Below, piece by piece: positions 25,502 through 36,118 of a stretch of 36,172 bases of DNA. The position numbers and the translations under genes were made by a program. The stretch is from Thraustochytrium sp. TN22 (lineage: Eukaryota; Sar; Bigyra; Thraustochytrida; Thraustochytriidae), in contig JABLUY010000312.1 of the NCBI GenBank assembly GCA_013306675.1, positions 1-36,172 on the forward strand, in the 5' to 3' direction. The notes below the pieces were generated by a model. That model was not told the DNA's origin. It made no database searches and saw nothing but the letters and a program-made list of their open reading frames with translations. The stretch's first letter is position 1. Each line of letters starts with the position of its first letter.

Positions 25502-28500
25502 ATGGTGGCGGAGCAGCAGCTGCAGGATGCGCTGCACGCGTACGAGGTGCTCGCGGAGGGCGGCGGCGCGACGCTGGGCGCCGCGGAGCTGGCTGCGCAG
25601 TGCGGCCAGGACGAGGAGCGCTGGGCGCGGTGCGGGCTTGAGCTGGTGTGGGCGGCCGTGCATGGCGGCCGCGCCGCCGACGAGGTGGTGAGCTGCATGG
25701 ACGGCATGGGGGCCCGGCTGACGCAGCGACTACCAGAGACGCTGTGGCTGGTCGGCGTCGAGGTGCGCAGCCTGGAGTCTGAGGAGGAGAAGATGCTCAG
25801 CCAGCAATGGAAACGGCTGGTGGCGCTGGTCAACGCTGTTGTGGACGGCGGCGTCGTGGACCGCCGCGCGCTGCTAGAACAGCTCGAGTTCGACCTCATC
25901 GGCGCCTGTGGCTGGGGCGACGCGCTCGCGCCCGACCGTCTCACAAAGGCGCTTGTCAAGGCCAACACCAACGCGCTCTACCGGCAGCGCAAGTACAACC
26001 TGCTGGCCGAAGAGAGCGAGGGCTTTGCCAAGCTTATTACCGAGCTGGAGACGCTCAATTCCGGAAACGCCGCCGCCGTGCTGGAGAACGTGCAGCGCCT
26101 CATCGGCTACTTTCGCCTCGACCCCAACCGCGTCTTCGACGTGCTCTTAGAGGTCTTTGAGCGCGACGCAAACAATGACGCCTTCGTCACGCTCATCGCG
26201 AGCTTCCGCGTCTCCAACCTTAAACAGCTGCTTGGCTTTAAGTTCCAGTCCTATCAGCCGGATCAGCCCTGGCCGGCGTCCAGCAGCAAGGACGACGCGG
26301 GCGCCGGTGACTCGGCGGCGCCAGCTAAGCCCACGCTGCCGGTCCCGCCGCCGCCGACTCCGCTCTCGCTGTACTACCTGACGGCCAAGCTCATCATGCG
26401 CGGCGACAAGCACCTGCTCACGCTCAAGGACGTGCTGCCGCACCTGTACCCGCCCGCCGAGGACGTGGAGACCATCGCGCGCGCGCGCGAACGCCGCATT
26501 CAGGACGCTGTTCGCAAGGTGGGCGTGGTCCGCCTCCGCACGCGCACCGCAGAGGAGGCCAAGGTCGAGGCCGAGGCCGAGGCCGAGGCCCGCAAGGTGC
26601 TCGCGGCGCAGACGCTCTTTGAGGATACGACGCACCAAAAGTTCGGCCTCGTTGCTGGTTTTTTGGCCGCCGGTTACTGGACCGAGGCCATCGAGCTGGC
26701 CTCCTCGCTCGACAAGGACGCCGCTCTGGACCACCCGGCCGTGCAGCGCGTCGTCTTTGCGAAGCTGCACAAGGCGCTCGACCCCGTGTATAGGTCGGAT
26801 GCGTGCCCGCTGGGCGCCCTCGCGGCCAAGCTGCGCCCCACGGATCGCGCATCTCACGCTCCCGCGTCCGCAAACAAACAGGAGGAGAAGGGCGACGGCC
26901 AAGAAAAAGAAGAAGAAGAAGAAGAAGAAGAAGAGAGAGACGAAGAAGGAGATGAAGTGGGCCACTTTCGGCCGGCGCGGACGCTGGACGACTTCTTTGA
27001 GCGTCTCAGCGACGTGGTGGTCACCATGGCGCACCGCCTGCATCAGGACGTGGCACTGCTTACCAAGGTGGTTCGCATCGCGCGCGCGCAGGCGAACGCG
27101 CCGGGTGATATGGACATGGCGCGCAAGCGCAAGCTTATCCGCATGATGAGCCACGCGCTCTTGCCGGCGGCCGCGCTGCTGCCGACGCCCAACCCGCCGC
27201 TCATGTTGGAGCTCTGGGAGGTCATCAAGGGCTTCTCCTTTGCCGTGCGCTTCGACCTGTACGAGGTGCAGCGATCCGACCTTTACGAGCGCGTGCCGGC
27301 GTTGCAGCTCGTGCAGGCGCAGACGGCACACGAGGCCAAGGGAGTGCTGAAACGTGTCGCCAATAACAAGGACGTCATGCGCCTGGTCTCGCGCGGCCTT
27401 GGCAAGATCTCGCACAACTGTCCCATCGTGACACTGTCCGCCATGATTAGCAATGTGCAGGTCTACGACAACCTCATCGGCATCATGGTGGACGCCATCA
27501 AGTACCTGTCGCCGCTTTCCTTTGACGTGCTGGCCTACCTCATCATCGCGCACCTGGGCAAGGACGAGCAGCTCAAGATTAAGGAGGATGGCCAGTCGCA
27601 CGCCAACTGGCTGCAGGCGCTCTGCAAGTTCGCCGGGTTCTTTTACGCCAAGTACCCCGAGATCGAGCTCTGCGGCCTGCTTGAGTACCTGTGCAGGCAG
27701 CTGGGCGACAAGCACAGCCTGGACCTGCTCGCGCTGGAAGAGCTCATCTCGCGCATGACTGGTCTGGACATCATTGAGAACGTCTCGGACGATACTATCG
27801 CGGCCATGGGCGGTGGCGAGAAGTTGCGCGCGCAGGTGCGTGCGTCCATGGGCACGGCCACTCAGGTCATCAAGAAGCGGCCCATGCAGGCGCTGCGCGA
27901 CGTGCTCAAGGACAACGGTCTGGTGATGCCGCTGCTCGTGCTCATCGCGCAGCAGCAGCAGACCACGCTCTACAGCGCTGTCGACAGCAACCTCAAGCTC
28001 ATCGGTCACAAGCACGACAAGTGCGTCTCGGTGCTTGAGCAGTTTGTCGAGTTCCTCACGGTCCAGGTCCCCGTCCAGACGTTGGCCGATGAGCACATGC
28101 TGCCGCTCACAGACTTGTGCGACCGCTTCTTTGTGGAGCCCGTTGTCGCCTTCCACATGGTGCGCCCGCTGCTCAGCGCAGCGCTGCACCAGGAGCTCTT
28201 TGCAAGCTCCGACAATGCCTTCAAGGCGACCTGCGCGGAGCCGCGCTGGGCGCTGCAGGGCGAGGCGCTGGCACGCTGGGCGCCCGCCAGCGACGAGCTC
28301 ATGGCCGCGGCGCGCGCTCAGATCGAGGCGCGCGCCAAGTGGAAGCTGCTCTCTCCCTCGCTCTACGTCGCCTTCTGGTCGCTCTCGCTTTACGACATTT
28401 CCGTGCCTCGCGCTCAGTATGACGAGGAGACGGACCGCCTGAAGGATCGCGTTGCGGGGCTCCAGGGCAACAACGCCGATCCGGCGCTTTCTGAGAAGAA

Positions 28501-29697
28501 GCGCAAGGTCGAGCTGCAGCGCTGCGAAGATGCCATCGCCACACTTCAGCGCGAGCTGCACCTTCAGAATGAAAATCGCGCGCTCGTGCTGCAGCACTTT
28601 GACGCCGGCATGCCGGCCTGGATCCCGTCCATGGAGGGCGCGACCACGCCGGCCAACCTGCAGGCGCTCAACGAGTTTCTGCACATTTGTGTGCTTCCGC
28701 GCGCGCTCTTCTCGCTCACGGACGCACTCTACTCGGCGCGCTTTTTGCGCCTCATGCATGAGCGCGGCGTGCCCAACTGCCCGACCGCTTTTCTCTACAA
28801 AAAGGCAGTCCAGTTCGTTGTCGCAAACATGGTCTGCGTCACGGAACGCGAGGCGGAGAATCTCGGCATCTTTCTCAAGAACCTCCTTGACCACCTCGCC
28901 ACCTGGACCAAGGACCGCAAGACCTACCAGTCCCAATTCGAGAGCAAGCCGGGCGCCTTTCGCACCTTCACGGACCCGGCCTCGTCCAAGGTCACCTTCG
29001 AGGAGTTCTCCGCGCTCGTGCGCAGGTTTCATGACAACGTTCTCACCATCTGCCTCGGCTCGCTTGGATCCACCTCCTACATGCACATCCGCACGGCGCT
29101 TCTCATCACCGGCAAGATTGGCGACTACTTCCCCACGCACGCCTCCGTGGCCATCAAGCTGCGTAACGTTGCCGCGCGCCTCGCAAAGACTGACGAACGC
29201 CAGGACATCGTCACCATGTCACGCCGCTACGAGACTTTTCTTGACACACGGATGCGCACCGAGAAGCTTGTTATGGACGTCAAGGAGGGTCTCCCCAAAC
29301 CCGCCAAGTCTGCCAAGCCCACCAAGCAGGCCGCCGCGGCAGAGGAGCCTGCCAAGCCCACGGCGGCGACCAAGGCGGCGCAGAACCGCGCTGGGCGCCG
29401 CAAGAATGTTCCGACTGGGGCGGACGGCAATGCGGCGCCGAGCTCTGAGGCAAAGACCGCTGCCCCGGTTGCGCCCCCGGCGCAGGGCAAGAAGCGCTCC
29501 CGTGAGGATGCCGCGCCTGCTGCAGGAAATGGGTCTCCGTCGCCTTCCGGCAAGCGCGCTCGCGTGGACCCCAAGTCGAAAGACCAGAAGCAGCCGCAGC
29601 CGAAGTCTCAGCAGCCGCAGCCGAAGCCTCAGCAGCCGAAGCCCAAACCTCAGCAGCAGCAACAGCAGCAGCAACAACAACAACAACAACAACCGCC

Positions 29698-29730
<33 letters not shown>

Positions 29731-30131
29731 GTCGTCCAAGCAGGACGACCGCAAGTCCGCCGAGCCACGGCGCCGCGACTCGCAATCCAGCTCGGATGCG
29801 GACCGACGCCGGCCCTTGCCGCAATTGGCCTCGGCCAGAGACCGTGACCGCGACCGCGACCGCGACCGCGACCGCGACCGCGACCGCGACCGTGATCGCG
29901 ACCGTAGTCGTGACCGCGACCGTGACCGTAGTTACTACTCTGGCCGCGATCGTGGCGGCGACGGTCGTGATGCTCGCGACGCGCGTGATGCTCGAGATCG
30001 CGACTCTCGCGATGCACGTGACCGGCCTCGCGACTGGCGGCCGAACGATCAAGGCAAGCGGCCCTCGCCTGCGAGGCGGCCTTCGCCCACGAGACCAGAA
30101 CCGAAGGGCGGTCCTCCTGGTGGTACTGGTC

Positions 30132-30172
<41 letters not shown>

Positions 30173-30262
30173 AATGGTGCCGGAGGGAACAACAACAGCA
30201 ACAATGGCGGCGGCGGCGGCGGTGGTGGTGGTGGACGTCGTCGGCGTGGAAGTCGCCGTTAA
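25502..30262 (+). CDS. THOC2: THO complex subunit 2 (THOC2/Tho2)
   Basis: This 1586-residue protein is the scaffold of the THO/TREX complex, which couples nuclear transcription to mRNA packaging and export. The N-terminal THO2 signature is at about residues 150-180 (LVKANTNALYRQRKYNLLAEESEGFAKLI). The central conserved core is at about 632-690 (GKISHNCPIVTLSAMISNVQVYDNLIG, then IKYLSPLSFDVLAYLIIAHL). The Tho2 C-terminal helical domain includes LYVAFWSLSLYDISVP (about 952-967). A Lys/Glu insert lies near 465-480. The tail from about 1270 is disordered: Lys/Ala-rich, Gln/Pro-rich, an Arg-Asp dipeptide run at about 1447-1476, and Gly runs ending in RRRRGSRR. Length is close to that of the human protein. 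Convergent with ARFRP1. Confidence 0.96.
29650..29730 (+). repeat. CAG/CAA codon repeat in the THO2 tail
   Basis: Mixed CAG and CAA codons encode about 24 Gln interrupted by a Pro pair. The mixture of synonymous codons argues for selection on the protein sequence as well as slippage. Confidence 0.9.
29840..29930 (+). repeat. (CGCGAC)n repeat encoding Arg-Asp dipeptides
   Basis: A CGCGAC hexamer run encodes about a dozen RD dipeptides, with RS and RDRS units after it. Similar mixed-charge RD stretches occur in U1-70K-type splicing proteins (family knowledge). Confidence 0.9.
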
Positions 30263-30332
30263 TGCGAAAGCGCCGGGGCTCCTGCACGACGGTCAAGGCC
30301 TCATCTTAAGAAAGATCTGTTCTGCATCTGAG

Positions 30333-30348
30333 CTAGAGGGCTCTCTAG
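30333..30348. repeat. Small hairpin after the THO2 gene
   Basis: CTAGAG and CTCTAG are complementary 6-bp arms around GGCT, 70 bp after the THO2 stop. It may be a 3' UTR structure and is another CTAG-containing inverted repeat at a gene end. Confidence 0.6.
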
Positions 30349-30390
30349 AGTAAGTACAACGAAGCTTGGGTCGCCCACCCGCGCCTGCGC

Positions 30391-30450
30391 CCGTGCCTGC
30401 GCTGACAGCCGCGCCCGCGCCCGTGCCTGCGCTGACAGCCGCGCCTGCGC
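30391..30450. repeat. 30-bp tandem duplication
   Basis: Two adjacent 30-bp units (starting CCGTGCCTGCGCTGACAGCC) differ at one base; degenerate GCGCC/GCGCT units flank them. Confidence 0.9.
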
Positions 30451-30526
30451 CAGCGCCGGCGCCCGTGCCCGCACCAGACAGACCCACACCCGCTCGTCGC
30501 GGGTCACACAGAAAAATGCTCAGAGG

Positions 30527-31231
30527 TCAATGGGGACGGCGCGCGCGAACAACGTCAGGGTTGTTGAGCACGGAGTCGATGAGCCAGCGTACGCCCTCCT
30601 CAATGCCGGAGCAGGTGAGCGCGCTGACAGACTGTAGCCTGCGCTCCCGTCTCCTGCCCATGGTCGAGCGGTGCACGTCCATACGCAGTGGCGACGTCTC
30701 GGCGTCGGTGAGCGTGCCGGCGCCGCCAGCGTGCTTGGCGAGCATGGCGGCGTGCTTGGCGGCGTCGTCGGTAATCTGAAAGTAGGCGTCGATTTCCTCA
30801 AAGCCGCGAGCTGTGGCAAGATCCTGCTTGTTCGCGCAGACGAGCAAGGGGACGCCGGCAAGCTCAGGATGGTCGACGAGCGACTCCATGGCGGCCTTGG
30901 CCTCCTCGAAGCGGTCCGTGTCGGCGGAGTCCAGCACGAAGATGAGTCCGTGCGCCTCCGAGTAGTACTTGTCCCATATTGAGCGCAGCGCGATCTGGCC
31001 GCCCAGGTCCCAGAAGATGACGCGGCAGTTGTTGATGTCCATGCGCCCAATGTTGAGCCCGACGGTGGGCGGGATCTTGTCGAGCGGGATCTGGTTCGCC
31101 GACTTGTGAAAGATGCCCTTCATCTGCTCCAGCAGCGTCGTCTTGCCCGCATGATCCAGGCCGATGATGAGGATCTGCACCTCCGTCTTGGAGAAGAGCC
31201 ACTTGAAAAACCCGGACAGCAGCGTGAACAT
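30527..31231 (-). CDS. ARFRP1: ARFRP1/Arl3p-type small GTPase (Golgi)
   Basis: This 234-residue Arf-like GTPase belongs to the family that controls trans-Golgi recruitment of ARL1 and its golgins. Motifs are the P-loop GLDHAGKT (24-31), switch I PTVGLN (55-60), WDLGGQ with the catalytic Gln (74-79), IWDKYYSEAHG (85-95), NKQD (134-137) and SAL (203-205). The start MFTLLSGFFKWLF matches the N-terminus of human ARFRP1 (MYTLLSG). It has no Gly2 for myristoylation; Met-Phe is a NatC acetylation substrate, the route used by yeast Arl3p. The frame is open 45 residues upstream, but that part is an Ala/Arg run from a GCGCC repeat and is rejected. An insert of about 30 residues at roughly 155-192 precedes the last nucleotide-binding motif and is absent from the human protein. 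Confidence 0.94.
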   Translation of the reverse strand: MFTLLSGFFKWLFSKTEVQILIIGLDHAGKTTLLEQMKGIFHKSANQIPLDKIPPTVGLNIGRMDINNCRVIFWDLGGQIALRSIWDKYYSEAHGLIFVLDSADTDRFEEAKAAMESLVDHPELAGVPLLVCANKQDLATARGFEEIDAYFQITDDAAKHAAMLAKHAGGAGTLTDAETSPLRMDVHRSTMGRRRERRLQSVSALTCSGIEEGVRWLIDSVLNNPDVVRARRPH

Positions 31232-31257
31232 CGCGTCGCGCACGCGGGTCGCGCCGG

Positions 31258-31305
31258 CCGCGCCGCGCCGCGCCGCGCCGCGCCGCGCCGCGCCGCGCCG
31301 CGCGC
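31258..31305. repeat. (GCGCC)n pentanucleotide repeat
   Basis: About nine GCGCC units end 27 bp upstream of the ARFRP1 ATG. Similar GCCGC runs follow at about 31370-31420. Confidence 0.95.
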
Positions 31306-32026
31306 GAGCCAGCCACCAGCCGCGCTGCCTCGCGCGTGCGCCGCGCGCGACGGAGGAGCGCGGCACCTACCGCGCCGCGCCGCCGCGCCGCCGCGCCGCC
31401 GCGCCGCCGCGCCACGATCCGCGCCGCCGCGCGGGCGCGCGGGCGCGCGAGCGCGCAAGCCTGGAGACAAGCGAGCCGCGGCGGCTCGTCCGCGCCCGCG
31501 CCGCCGCCGCCGCCCGCTGCCGCCGCGTCTCGGCTTGCCCTTGCTAGACTGTGACTGGCGCCAGCGGGCGTTGGCACGTTGCCGGTCAAGGAAGGCGGCG
31601 CCACGGCGGCGAGGCGGGGCGAGGCGAGGCGAGGCGAGGCGCGGCGGCGAGCGCCGAGGAGGCCCGCGAGCGCGGCTGCCGCGTGCACGTCGGGACGCTG
31701 GCCCCTTTCGTGGCTGTGCCCCGGCCACCAAGGCTGTGTCGCGTCGTCATGAGGCAAGTCACAGACAGGTCGGGCAAGCTTTGATGTGAGTTCATGCATG
31801 CAGACATTGACATTTCATGCGCGCTTGAACTCGTGAGGGCGCCATTGTGGAGGAGGTGGAGTAAATGTCGTTGCGGCGTGAGCCGATAGCTGAGCTCATG
31901 CACAGGACAAGGACGAGCCTGCTTGAGCGTGAGCCTGAGCTTGCATTTGGGAGGGTTGTGATGGTGGAGAACATGGAGAGGACGTTATCGTGGCGTGAGC
32001 TGAGAGCTAGTACAAAGACAACCGAC

Positions 32027-32052
32027 GAGCTTGAGCTTGAGCTTGAGCTTGA
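32027..32052. repeat. (GAGCTT)n hexanucleotide repeat
   Basis: Just over four copies of GAGCTT, with scattered related units from about 31920. Confidence 0.9.
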
Positions 32053-32243
32053 TCGTTCGATCGCTTGGTCGTCCGATCACTTGGGCTTGAAAACTCGAGC
32101 TCTTGAGTCTAAGAGCTTGCGCTTGCCAAGCACTCCTGAGGGTACCTTGGTGATGGATGGTATGTCATCGTGCTGACGGATTGTTGGTCCAGTCTCGCTC
32201 TCGCTCTCTCTCTCGCGCTCGCTCGCTCCCGAGCGACGCAGTC

Positions 32244-35095
32244 TCACACATAGTGGAGGTCGTCCGGCGGGGCGCCGTCGAAAAAGTCGGTGACGATGGT
32301 GGAGGTGCCATCGTCGTCGGCGCCGTCAGGATCTGGCATGACCTCGAGAAGCGAGGTGGCAGGGGCGTTGAGCCGGCACAGCAATTGGATCTCTTGCATG
32401 CGCGAAAGGCCCGGGCCGGAGCCAAATGCGGCGTCCGGAAGCACGTCAGCGAGCGAAGGTGACATGGCAAAGGGGGGAGGAAAGGCGAGGAAGCGGCAGG
32501 CGAGCCTGCGCAGAATCGGAAAGGCGCTTCCGTGCAGGCGCCAAAAGGCGAGTGCGGCGCCGTTGGTGGATGCTAGAAAGGGGTCGCGCAAAAAGTCGCC
32601 GGTCGGGTGCATGGTGCCCCAGTGCACGGTGAGCGAGAGCCAGCGGCGCAGCTCATCGCTGTCGAGCGAAGGAGCAAGGCTAGGGCCGATACCGACGGTG
32701 TTGGCGAGCGCGAGGAGCGCGTCGGTCGAGGCGTTGTTGGTGTCGGGGCGCCAGTTGCCCATTGTGAAGACAGAGGTGGGCAGCGCCGACTCGGCGGCGC
32801 CGCGCGGGATGCTGTCCACCTCGTTGACGAAGGCCTGCTCAAAGGCGGCAAGCGAGCGATAGAGTAGGTCCTTGTAGGCCGGGAGCAGGTGCATGAGGCC
32901 CTGACCCAGGCTGACAAAGACTGGGTCGCAGAGCATGGCAACCAGGTGGTCATGGTGCAGGTTATTGAGCACGGCATCGAGCGTGTTGGCGAGCGCGACG
33001 CGCATCTCGTCGGCCGCGGCGCAAAGCTCAAGCAGGGGCGGCGGCCCGGGCGGCAGGTCGCCGTACGGGTGGCGCGCTTGCGACGGCGAGCCCGGGTGGG
33101 AGAGGTGCGGGTCGAGTGGGAGGCAGGCCGCCTCGCGACGCGGCAGCGCCCAGCCGCGCTTGCCGCGTTGCGCGGACGCATGGGGCGAGGGCATCGGGGG
33201 GGCGCCCACCTCGCCGGATGCCGAGGTATCCGTGGGCCCGACCGCGATGGCGAGCGAGCCGCGGCCAAGGAGGCAGCGCGCGCGCAGCAGCGCAAGTACA
33301 GCGACGCCCGTGGTCGGGAGAACCTCAGGGGGGAAAGGAAGCGCGAGCGCGGCGTGCAGCACGGCCTCGAGCTGCGCCAGGCTTGCCCACCAAGCGTCGG
33401 CGCGCCAGTCGGCCATGAGGCCGGCGTCGGCGACGCCCGCGTCCAGCAGGGCGTCGGAGGCGAGCGCAGCATGGATGGCAGGGCGCTCGAGCAGGAGTGC
33501 CTGCAGCAGGAACCAGGGCGCCTCCTCCTGCGCGGCGAGCAGCGGCGAGGAGAAAGGCACCGCGAGCTGGTCGCGCACGAGCGCCCAGAGCGAGGGCACG
33601 CCTAGAATGCTGCGCCAGAGCTGGAGCGCCTCGCTGAGGAGTTTGTAGGCCGACTCGACGCGCGCCTCGGGCGCGCCGAGCAGAAGCTCGCGCGCGCGCG
33701 CCTCGAGCGAGGGCTCGCGCGGCGGCAGCGAGCGCACGGAGGCCGGGTCGAGCTCAAGCGCGCGCAGGCGCGGCAGGAGGGCGACGCCAGGCACGGCGGC
33801 CGCCAAGGCAAACTGCATGCGATCCCAGGACCGCGGGTCGATCCAGGAGATGAAGAAGACGGAGCCGCCGCGCGCGAGTGGGTCGCTCTGCAGCGCGAGG
33901 CGGCCGGGCACGCCGCTGTCGACGTTCGGATCGCCGTCGTCGGCGCCAGGACCGTCGTCGGCGCCGCCCCCGGCGCCGTCCGCGGTTCCACTGTTGCTGC
34001 TGCGCACGGCAATCGCAGTGGCGTGGTGCTCGACACAGTGCGCCTGGCGCTCGGCCGCGAGCGAGGATCGCACAAGGCGCAGGCGGCGGCCGAAGTCTGC
34101 GGCGCAGTCCTCCTCGCGCGGCAGCGCAGCCTGCATGAGCGCGGGCATGAGATCGACGCCGAGTCGGTTCGCGGCCTGCAGGGCCTCGCGCAGAGCCGGC
34201 GCGCGCGTCGTGTCTAGCGAGGCGCCGGTCTGCAGCAGCAGCCGCAGCACGCTGGAGCGCAACGTCACGGCGAGGGGCGAGGCGGCCAAGCTCGAGCCCG
34301 ACTTGCGCGGTTCGTGCAAGCCGTATACACCGCCGGCAACCTGCGGCCTGCCCATGCCTCCTCCCGGGCCGCCAGGCTCGGGCGGCCCCAGGTTTGTGGC
34401 GCGCGTCGTCGCCGAGAATCGGCGCCGCTTGGCGTGCTGCTGCGCTGGCGCTTGGTGCTGCGGCTGCGCGTGCGTCTGCGCCACACCAGCCGCTGTTGCA
34501 GCTGCTGCCGTGCCTGGCGCATCCCCCGCGGAGGCGCCCGAGGCGGCTGCGCTGCCATCACCGCCCGCGGCAACGGCGTCCTGGGCGGCCGGCGCCGAGG
34601 CCCGTTTGTGTCGGAGACTCTCCCAGACCTCGGAGTGGTTGTTGTTCAGGTGTGAGTTGGCATTGGCGCTCTTGGCCTTGCCGTCCACAAAGTAGACGGC
34701 CACGAGGCAGTCTTGCCACGGCCGCTGTGCCTCTTCGCAGAGCGCGCACATGTGCGTGCAGAGCGAGCCGGCCTTGTTCACCTGCGGCACCTCGAGGCGC
34801 AGGATGTAGTCCCACGCCGGCGCGCGCTTGTCTTCCTTGTAGAACCTCCTCCGCACATGGGGAAACCGCGCCTCCAGCATCTCCACCGTCTGAACGTACT
34901 CATCCACGCTGTTGAAGTGCTGCCCCTGCAGCTCCGGCAGCGGCGACGCGAACTCCAGTGTCTGCCATTCCTGCGACTTGCGGTGCTTTACGCGCACCGA
35001 GAACTTCCGCTGCGTCGCCTCTTGCTGCGCGTGCTGCGAGTGCTGCGTGTGCTGCGCATGCTGCGCGTGCTGCGCGGCCTGCGCGTGCTGCGCGG

Positions 35096-35131
<36 letters not shown>

Positions 35132-35264
35132 GCCGCCGCTGCTCGGCCGCCTCTAGCTCCTGCTCGTGTGCCTGCGGCGCGAGCCCGTCCTCCTCCTCCT
35201 CCTCCTCCACCCCCTCGCCCTCCGCCGGCTGCAGCCGCTGCAGCGCGTCCTCGCCCTCCTCCAT
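32244..35264 (-). CDS. BED-type zinc finger protein with hAT-like dimerisation domain (probable domesticated transposase)
   Basis: This 1006-residue protein starts with acidic and Gln-rich stretches (residues 1-85, including repeated QHA units). A BED-like finger follows at about 145-215: a Trp, CALC (Cx2C), then NSHLNNNH (Hx4H) and EVWESL. A basic KRRR lies near 290. The middle is Ala/Leu-rich and shows no clear DDE-type catalytic site by eye. Residues about 810-830 include HLVAMLCDPVF, recalling the hAT segment around LDPRF. Residues about 891-941 read DPFLAS, LAFWRLHGSAFPILRRLACRFLAFP, which matches the hAT C-terminal dimerisation domain (W...FP.L..lA...LA.P). BED plus hAT dimer domain is the layout of ZBED proteins. 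The frame is intact, no terminal inverted repeats or target duplication are evident, and this suggests a host gene. Confidence 0.78.
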
Positions 35265-35640
35265 CGCCCAAGCGCCTTTGGCGACGATCCTCTCTTCTTC
35301 CCCTCCTCCTCACAGACAGACACACCGTCGGGCAGGCTCTGCTCGCTCTGATCCACCTACTTCTCCCCATCCTCGCCCCTGTCCCGCCGCCAGCGGGCAA
35401 AAAGCGCTATCCCCGCTACGCCGCGCGGCGCCCGGAAGCGGGCGCTCGCCCCCTGCACGGGTCGCCTGTGGCGCTCCATCCCAGGCGTGCTGCGCACTGT
35501 TATCGGGGGTAGTTAGTTAGTTAGCTGCAGCCTGGAGCTGGCTAGCGAGGCGGGAGCGGCGGCGCAGCGGCGAACGGCGAAGGCCGCCTCGGCCGCGCGT
35601 CGGCGCGGCTCGCGCGGCTGCGAGGCGGCGGGTCAGGCCA

Positions 35641-35670
35641 GGCCAGCGGCCAGCGGCCAGCGGCCAGCGG
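35641..35670. repeat. (GGCCAGC)n heptanucleotide repeat
   Basis: Just over four copies of GGCCAGC in the presumed promoter of the BED/hAT-like gene. Confidence 0.9.
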
Positions 35671-35906
35671 CGGTCACGGTGCCGCTGCGCGGCGGCCGGC
35701 TGGCGGCGGCGGCGGGCCTTGATTCGATCTGCCCCTGCTCAGCTCTCTCATCAGGCTGGCCGCTGTCCAACTCAAGTTCGTTTGTTTGAATTTTGAAATT
35801 TTGAATTCACAGTCATCAGTCACAAGGCCGTGACGCCCGCCACGCCACGCCGCGCCGCGCCGCGCCGCGCGGCCTGGCAGGCCGCACAGCTTCGTGCCAC
35901 GTGAGC

Positions 35907-35960
35907 GCCGAGGCAGCCGAGGCAGCCGAGGCAGCCGAGGCAGCCGAGGCAGCCGAGGCA
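35907..35960. repeat. (GCCGAGGCA)n nine-base repeat
   Basis: Six perfect copies of GCCGAGGCA. The frame across it gives a repeating tripeptide but has no gene context. Confidence 0.95.
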
Positions 35961-36118
35961 GAAGGCCCCGGCCGGCCCTCCCTCGCCTTCGCGCCCAGAC
36001 TCTCTCTCTCCCAGCCCTGCCGGTACCCTGCCGGTGCCACCGTGCCGTGCCAGTGCGCCCGCCCGCGCGCCTCTCGCCAAATCAGAATCGCGCCCGCGAC
36101 GGCGGTCGCGTTGGCGCC

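Larger units (their letters stand above)
30263..30526. other. Convergent intergenic region between THO2 and ARFRP1
   Basis: The 264 bp hold both 3' ends. Present are a small hairpin 70 bp after the THO2 stop and a 30-bp tandem repeat. No gene is seen. Confidence 0.7.
31232..32243. other. Intergenic region between ARFRP1 and the BED/hAT-like gene
   Basis: This 1 kb holds the ARFRP1 promoter and the 3' end of the BED/hAT-like gene. The left half is GCGCC and GCCGC repeat with almost no A or T. The right half (about 31780-32160) is balanced in composition with GAGCTT hexamers. A 103-codon open frame at 31865-32176 shows no domain and is not called. Confidence 0.65.

Noticed and set aside
26147-29140. 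Open frame of 997 codons antisense to THO2
   Set aside because: It is a mirror of the strongly supported THO2 coding sequence and shows no family motif.
31232-31366. 45-residue N-terminal extension of ARFRP1
   Set aside because: It is an Arg/Ala run encoded by a GCGCC repeat; the family starts at the MFTLLSG position.
31865-32176. 103-codon open frame between ARFRP1 and the BED/hAT-like gene
   Set aside because: It includes a GAGCTT microsatellite translated as Leu-Glu repeats and has no recognisable domain or partner.
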